A stretch of DNA of 62,000 nt from Lingula anatina (taxonomy: Eukaryota > Brachiopoda > Lingulata > Lingulida > Lingulidae): NCBI RefSeq assembly GCF_001039355.2, contig NW_019775809.1, positions 1-62,000 on the forward strand. The letters run 5' to 3'. Numbering within the stretch: the stretch's first letter is position 1; the number at the start of each line of letters is the position of its first letter. Below the pieces are notes generated by a model that was not told where the DNA came from, searched no databases, and saw only the letters and a list, made by a program, of their open reading frames with translations. The translations under genes were made by a program, and so were the position numbers. Positions 55,292-62,000 of the stretch are shown here, piece by piece.

Positions 55292-58200
55292 CTCGGATCT
55301 TCTATTCTGAATGGCCCCAATCAGATATTGCGAGACTCTCGTGTCGGATCTAACACAAGATTTAACACGTGTTATTTCCAAACTGTGTCAATATGACTGG
55401 CCACCTACGTTTGTTAGGAGGCGGTTTATAGGAATATTTTATTTTTGCGATACTGATTTAGGCTATTTATATGCCAATATATGTTTGAAAAGTTGTAATT
55501 GTCCTCAAATAATTTTAACAATAAGCTATTTATACTCTTAAAATGCTTTTAAAATCCTGGCTTGGACTGGTTTAAGTTAGGTATCTAGCCAGGAGGGGGA
55601 CGGGCGATAGCAAATAACGAAAGAAAAGCGTTAAGTAAACAACACCTGCCGCAGGTAGGTACAAAAAGCTGAGTGCTTACAAAAACTTGTATTATCCGGA
55701 ACTCTGTTCTTTGTGACCATGCAACCCTAATACTTTATTGAGACCATTTAAGCGTTAAATACTGACTAGCGGCTGTGTTTTCCCATCTCTGACTGATGAT
55801 CGGTAGACTTTTAATCAAACTTTAACTCACAGGTAAGTCTCGTTTAATTCGCAATTATATTGTCTTCCTGATACGAAGATCACTCATTCATGTAAATCGT
55901 CTGGTTTTTGTTTCTTTGGAGCGGAAAATTCTTCTTGTTGCAAATGCCAGTTGAACCGCGCTCATCTAAAAACTCGTCACATATTTAAAAAAAGATAAAT
56001 CATTGCACAGCAACCGTGGTTAGGTGCGATTCAGTTGTCAGTTGCGAACTACTTCCTGGTTTTCACAAGGTCCTTCAAGGATTCTAAAACATTGTTATAA
56101 TTGCAGCACATACCATAAACACCCAAAAATGATTAGATATGGGCATGTCAGATTACATACATGCAAAAATTCCACATGACAACGAATTACAGCCTCGCAC
56201 GAATTATTTTCCATTGACGCTCTTTGTTGCGCAGTCGGTCGATGCAGAATATATTTCAAAACAAATTGTTAGGAAGTTAAGCACGATTTTGCACCTTCAA
56301 GTATCAAAACACGTTTTCTTATCATGTACCTATTATTTCTACATATATTTTCTGTCCAAAATACCAAAAGAAAAAAATGTTATATTACTATGTTGTTGGA
56401 AAAACTGCTTTTCTCTGAGCCCACATCTTCACTCCCGTTCACCTCCAGCTAAAAATGACCACTCAGGTTCACGTCTTACACCACTTGACGTCACATGACG
56501 TCATACTACCGGCACAATCCTGTCTCCTCCGGTATCCTCGAGCGTGAGGTGAACTTTAACATTATATGTTCATTATGCTGGCTTACGTAAAGGGTATTAG
56601 GACAGGGGCACGGATTTGGATTTAAAGATGAAGCGGCTGACAGGTTGGATTTGCTCGTCTTTTATAAACCACGCGTGTGCGCGTGACTCGGAAGTTAATT
56701 AGGAATTCCTATGGCACGTGTACGCTAGGATAGGGTAGATGTACCTGGAGACACTTCTGCAAACTTTAGTCTTTGAACGAAGACTGCTTCATTTGGATAG
56801 CCCTCTACGTGCAGTCGATTTAGCGTTAACTTTATATGTCTGAAAGTGTTTTGCGAACTACTGTCCCGAAAGGAAATAAGACCATTTATAAAACAGCCTT
56901 ATTTCCTTGTTAATTGATAGAAAAATAATGTTTTATAAAGGGTGATTTTAATCAATGCTAAAGAGGTACAATTTCGGTAAAAAAAATTAATCATGAAATA
57001 ATGATACAAAAAGTGCTGATTTTACATTTAATATTGCAAAGTATAAAAGACCAACGTTGAAGAAAATTAGGTGTCAAAAGTGTTGAGACAAGAAGAATGC
57101 CTTTCCATAAACTGGCTGGTGCAAACCTTTATTAATTGAAACAAAACTGAGGCCAAATAATATATTGTGGTAGTGCTGTTGTATTAGTCTGAAACACGAC
57201 GTTATAAAAAAAGTCACTCGCTGTATTACCTAACGTGCAGATCACATTACAGCTACGTACTGATTAAAAAAGACATGTTTTGAATGCTTCTGTGTTTTAT
57301 CTTGGATGTTTTGAAGTCAAGATCCCGAACAGCTGTGTACCTTTCAGTGGGCTCTAAGTGAAACATAAATATTTTTTTTAACCTGCTCCATTGTGATTTA
57401 TACTGTTTGTCGACAACATACCTGTTTTGACTTTCGAGATAGGAGGGGATAAGACCAGTTGGTTGTACATGGGGTGCGGTGGAATAAGAAGTCTTGGAAT
57501 AAGGTAAAATTCGGGTCACGGGTTCAAGTGTAAATGTAGTCAAGTAGTGGCAAAAAATTATATGACTTCCACATATTTTGGAGATAACTTCAGCTGGTTT
57601 CCATATATACACAAGCAACATCCTAACAAGAAAGTCAGATAACGTGGTACACGCTGTCATTTGTACATTACATTGTAAATCTGCGTACATGGTACCTGTT
57701 ATTAATAGAAAAGCGAGGTAAAGAAATCTATCTTTAAAATTTAATAAGAAATGTCAATGAGTTGTAGTACAAAAGAGTCGTGAGTGTGTGGAGTTTTGGA
57801 GTTGGTTTGAGGGAGGGGGGGCTTTTAAAACGAAATATTTAGTTCTGTCTAAGTTGACCTACGCACACACGCGCGCGTGCTCGCGACGTAAATGCGCCGC
57901 GCACGTGTATTACTCAAGTTATAAATTTACGTTGAAGCTTAACTTCAATCGTAATTGACTCTACGGACCTCGACCGGGTTATTTGATAAGTGATGTGTAC
58001 CTTACATGTACTGCGTTTGAAAATGTCTACTGTTCCTATTCCGCATAGTTACTTATCTTTTCGATTCTTTAAAAGGATAGAACTCCTCAAATAAAAGTAC
58101 CAGACGTCGATAGTTCATAATGAAAAGTACTCGAAGACATGACGTTGAAAATGACCGGCCAGTCAGTTTGAACTAAAACATGTTAAAAATGGAATAAAGC

Positions 58201-58604
58201 ACGGAACCCGAAGGAAAATATGGGTCGAGCAATACTTTGTGAAATGCGATTTGCCGGGAAAAATCTCGGAAAGGATACCTTTAATTCTTCCTATATTGTT
58301 CTTATAATAATGGTGTAAAGTACATGATTATGTCTTTAGCAGATTTCTTGAATGAAACAATAGCTTTTAAACGATATTAAATTCTTAATGGAAAAATGCA
58401 TGAAATTTGATCAAGAATGATTTCGATTTAAAGATTAAGGCACTAGTCTTAAATTCATTTAAGCACGCAAGGCTATTAATATACGTGTATAAGCACGCCG
58501 AGAACGCTTCCACAATTCTGATAAAACTACTGCTAGGCACACGGAACAAAAGAGCAGTTTTCTCTATCTTTAGCATTCCCTCATAATAATAATAATAATA
58601 ATAA
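55292..58604. other. Intergenic interval, no gene recognised
   Basis: Open frames of 119 codons (56139-56498, +) and 145 codons (57253-57690, -) are the longest here. Neither shows a recognisable domain or convincing splice context. An alternating purine-pyrimidine CACACACGCGCGCGTGCTCGCG stretch lies near 57863. Otherwise nothing notable. Confidence 0.5.
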
Positions 58605-58973
58605 CAAGCCCGTAGCCGGGGGGGGGNNNNNNNNNNNNNNNNNNNNNNNNNNNNNNNNNNNNNNNNNNNNNNNNNNNNNNNNNNNNNNNNNNNNNNNNNN
58701 NNNNNNNNNNNNNNNNNNNNNNNNNNNNNNNNNNNNNNNNNNNNNNNNNNNNNNNNNNNNNNNNNNNNNNNNNNNNNNNNNNNNNNNNNNNNNNNNNNNN
58801 NNNNNNNNNNNNNNNNNNNNNNNNNNNNNNNNNNNNGGGGTTCGAAAGAACCGACCTTTTTGCTGGGAAAAGGTCCACTTTGGAAAAAATTTGATCTAGG
58901 TAAATGAACGTTTTATGGTAAAAGGTCCACTGTTTCAAAAACGAACCCCCCATTTGAAATTGCTGGCTACGGG

Positions 58974-58977
<4 letters not shown>
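58605..58977. mobile_element. MITE in an (ATA)n microsatellite, interior lost in an assembly gap
   Basis: Inverted ends CAAGCCCGTAGCC and CAGGCCCGTAGCCAGC (reverse complement of the right end), both embedded in AATAATAAT runs. Bases 58627-58836 are undetermined (210 N), starting in a G run. CAG-type ends suggest a hAT-like MITE. Confidence 0.75.
58627..58836. other. Assembly gap
   Basis: 210 consecutive N flanked on both sides by G homopolymer. The true length is unknown. Confidence 0.99.
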
Positions 58978-59013
<36 letters not shown>

Positions 59014-59165
59014 TTATAGTCTAAAATCCAGTTAAAATGTTCACTGCACTTACTAGGTTAAAATGAAAAGAATAAGATCAATGAAGTCATTAAGGGAATA
59101 GACAGCTAAAAATATTAATACAGTAAAATATATAATACAAGTTAAGGCTAAAAAAGCCAGTCAAA

Positions 59166-59640
59166 GAGACCATTCCCAGACCCTATCGTACTAATTTTGG
59201 ATCGAGCTATCTCCAAAGGGATTCTCGCTTAATTGCAATTAACTTAAGCGGCTTAGATGTCTGTCACGTCTACAGAAGCTGAAAGGGGGGAAATTAAGAC
59301 CCCATTTCCAGAGATTAGATCGATCTACTTTAGATCGACCTAACTCCCTGGGGGTTCACGCTAAATAGCTGTCAGCCGAGCGGACACGGAAGTTAATTAC
59401 CTCCTTACAGCTTGTAGTAGGCGGGACGGACATTTAAGCCGGATTATCTGACAGTCATCTAGAGAGACTCCCCGCGGGGATAGATCGATCTAAAAGCTCT
59501 GGGAATACAGCCTAACTATCGTTTAGCAGCTTTTGTAGGCGTCCCAGACATCTAAGCCACTTAAGTTGAAAGCAATTTAGCAAGAAACCCCGTGAAGATG
59601 GACCGATCCTGTTAGATGGATCTAGGATTGAGAACACAGT
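59166..59640. mobile_element. GATCGATC MITE split by a second copy of the same family
   Basis: Outer copy: left half from ACCATTCCCAGACCC to about 59295, right half from about 59517 (CGTTTAGCAGCTTTTGTAGG) to GATTGAGAACACAGTC. Inner copy: 59296-59516, complete, with both GATCGATC arms, most similar to the copy at 46.8 kb. This is a MITE nested in an older, more diverged relative. Confidence 0.82.
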
Positions 59641-60787
59641 CAAAACAGCTACCAGCTGTCACTGAACACGCTTAAGGCACGTGATGTATGAATCATTTAT
59701 GAAATCACTGACTGAAAACCTTCTCCAGGATGTCAGGAACTAGTAAAACAACGTGCTGTGTAAGTGATGGAAAAGTACCGATCAATCATCTGACACTGTG
59801 CCAAGGGCCTTTCGTATGAATTCTATGGCTTCGTGAATTCTTCGCGACATGACAACTCTTTTCTCATATTAAAAAAAAATGAAACTAGATGTTTCAAAAG
59901 AAGTGTAACGAAATTTAATGAAAGACGAATGAGAAATCTTGTAGCTTAAAAGGTCAAGTGAATGATTTTTTCTTTAAATGCTCTGTATAAGCCTATTTTG
60001 TAGTCTTGATGTAAAGCACAGAAAGCCAAATATTTAATCCATGGACATGTGCATTCACTTCATCTTTTCGGTAATTATTAAATACATCCCAATTTTTGTG
60101 AAGTTTGAGTGGTTGGGGTAGGTGGGGGGGGGGTGTATTAACCCAGTTAGAGGGAGGTCCCATGCATGGCCTTGGAACGTAGACTTTGTTATCTCAATCC
60201 CTCAATCCACATTGTCACCTGATTCCGGCTTAAGCATAAGTGAGTCGCCTTTAGAAAAGTACAAACATTCTCATAATGGACCGGACGTCGTTTTCGGACA
60301 TTCGTTTGTTCAGCACCGCATGCAATACGTAATACATTGATGCATCACGTGACCTCTGGTTCACAAAGTGCGCTGCGGCCTGCTTCGTCCAGTGGGAAAA
60401 GCTGCGGGTTTCTAGTCAAGTTTATGTGACGAGTTTGGTAATTTTTGTTTTATTTTTCTTCAACATTCTGTGTGTTTGGCAAGTTACCGAATGCTGTCTT
60501 CATCATTACTGTTGTACTGCACGTTGTCCTATGATAAATCAGTGACGCTGGAAGCGGTAAAGATGATATGGCATATAATATAGGTTAACAGGACAACTAC
60601 TGGTAGTGCCGTAGGCATACCTGTGATTGATCTCTGTCTGCCAGACAATATATCAACTGCCTTGGCATTAAATTTAACTTATATACAGGACTGGTAGTCC
60701 ACTGAATACATATATATGTTAAGCTACTTTCTTGTTTTCCGCTAATAAATCACCATTTTCTTTTTTTCTTTATCGCTGATATTGTAG

Positions 60788-61020
60788 GTACATGGAAATG
60801 ATGAAACGACTATCCCGCACTGTACCCGTCTGCAGACGACAGAGTGTCTTTGGAGATGATTGGTTGGATTCCATCAGTCGTCTGCTCCACACAACAGACA
60901 TTCCCCAAAAACCGCTACGTATGACGTCAAACAGGCGTACGCGTTTAACGCCAACTGCGTCTACTACGTCAGCCAACCAGCTCTCTGCTGACCTGACAAC
61001 AGCCACGAAAACTAAAGAAG
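60788..61020 (+). CDS. Well-bounded exon of an unrecognised gene
   Basis: A pyrimidine-rich acceptor (TTTTTCTTTATCGC...ATTGTAG) precedes and a donor (AAAGAAG|GTAATT) follows 233 bases open in one frame: YMEMMKRLSRTVPVCRRQSV, FGDDWLDSISRLLHTTDIP, LRMTSNRRTRLTPTASTTSA and so on, phase 1 at its end. An ATG at 60792 could be the start if the upstream exon is non-coding. The product is basic and Ser/Thr-rich with no domain I can name. The minus strand is also open over this span, which weakens the case. The gene would continue beyond the window, since I see no partner exon before 62000. Confidence 0.45.
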
Positions 61021-62000
61021 GTAATTTTTTCGCTGTTGTATTTTGGTTTATTTTCCGCATATTTAATTAAAGAAGTCGATACTTTAGTTTTTATTATTAT
61101 ATTACGGTTCAATAGAGTGGTGTCGAACACCCGGTTTTAAGACATTTTGTTTCGTAACAAAACGCTGTCAATCTTGCTACATATCTTCATCGAAGTTCGC
61201 AAACAATTTGCATATACATTTAAAAGAAATATCAAGATGTTGGATTGAAACTTATCACATAGAAAATGTTAGTTAAAACGGAAATATCTCAAGAAACTAG
61301 GTGAAATGCGTAGTGTAACTTCTTGAGAAGCTTCCTGGTGGAATGAAACCGAGACTGGTATTTGGTACATAACCTTGTAACCATGGTGAGGGCGCTTTCA
61401 TGGCACAAGATATAAAGTCATATCATATATTTGTGATGAATATTTTCACACTAATTCGATTAACGATTTAAGTTGGGACGCTTATTTCCCACGTTCAGAG
61501 AGAACATTTTTTTTACAAGATCTACAAGCGTTTTGAGGCGAAACAAAAATTAATATGTTAGTCTCAAAGCTTAATACACATTCTGACATCGGTTTGAGTT
61601 TTTGGCGATTCTTGGATGCTATCTACGCATCTTTTTAAATCATCATCAATTTATTTGGTACTAAGAATTGGGCAATACTTCCACCCCTCTCCCTCACTTC
61701 TTTCGATAGATAGTATGCAAATTGTTGCATTAAATGTATTGTTCATTGACGCGTTTTTACAATTTCCTTAAAAATGATGGCAGCTTGATATTTCCGAGCT
61801 ATTCAAAATACTATATGCAAAATTTTTTTTGTAGACCATTTTTTAATGCCGGTTGAACTGCTTGAAAGAATTTTCCCTTTTCGCCATACCGATCATGTTA
61901 TTGCGGGTGCAACATCGATGAGATGTTATTCTTTTTTTTTTCATTCCATCCTGTAAACATTACGCAACTAAATCATAGCTTTAATGTAGCACAAAAAAAA

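Noticed and set aside
57253-57690. 145-codon minus-strand open frame
   Set aside because: One of the longer frames outside recognised genes, but with no domain, signal peptide, splice context or duplicate. In this much non-coding DNA such a frame can arise by chance.
60770-61060. Minus-strand frame of 96 codons
   Set aside because: Antisense of the + strand exon at 60788-61020, which has both splice signals, while the minus frame has none.

Overview
This is a piece of a metazoan nuclear genome, almost certainly from a marine invertebrate. Every convincing gene is split by GT-AG introns, the DNA is AT-rich and full of microsatellites, and about half of the legible structure is DNA-transposon debris (Tc1/mariner, hAT-like MITEs, TTAA elements, fold-backs). 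The gene content (a guanylate-binding protein, TMEM205-like membrane proteins, secreted PAN plus jacalin-like lectins) does not fix the phylum. I lean towards an invertebrate deuterostome or lophotrochozoan but cannot prove it from sequence alone.

Layout. 0-0.7 kb: probable 3' end of an unrecognised + strand gene. 2.8-6.5 kb, minus strand: a complete seven-coding-exon guanylate-binding protein (GBP/dynamin-superfamily GTPase, about 828 residues) with a coiled coil and a long hydrophilic tail. 7.3-8.8 kb: an intact-ended but frameshifted Tc1 element. 9-15 kb: no gene, a Tc1 relic and a large MITE carrying a tRNA-like block. 15.8-20.2 kb: an orphan PAN exon followed by a locally reiterated block studded with hAT-like MITEs. 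19.8-23.2 kb: two long fold-backs and a direct duplication.

23.3-36.5 kb is a tandem segmental duplication. Each unit carries a three-exon TMEM205-like gene (24.6-27.9 and 33.9-35.8 kb). Unit 1 was later enlarged by a palindromic Tc1 derivative in intron 2 and a tandem-array expansion in intron 1, and a second Tc1 lies between the units. The 3' side of unit 2 runs into a decayed PAN exon, and the same arrangement survives at 15.7-16.1 kb, which suggests that an ancestral TMEM205 + PAN unit was copied repeatedly.

38.4-47.7 kb holds two intact + strand paralogues that each encode a 243-residue secreted protein: signal peptide, PAN/apple-like domain, jacalin-like beta-prism lectin domain. They share four exons and identical intron phases (1,2,2), and related minisatellites sit in their first introns. 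These are the most interesting genes in the window: predicted extracellular lectins, possibly for immunity, mucus or adhesion. The loop corresponding to the classical jacalin sugar-binding motif is altered in both.

48-61 kb is gene-poor: fold-backs, nested MITEs, a 210-base assembly gap and microsatellites. One well-bounded exon of unknown identity at 60.8-61.0 kb suggests a + strand gene that continues past the right edge.
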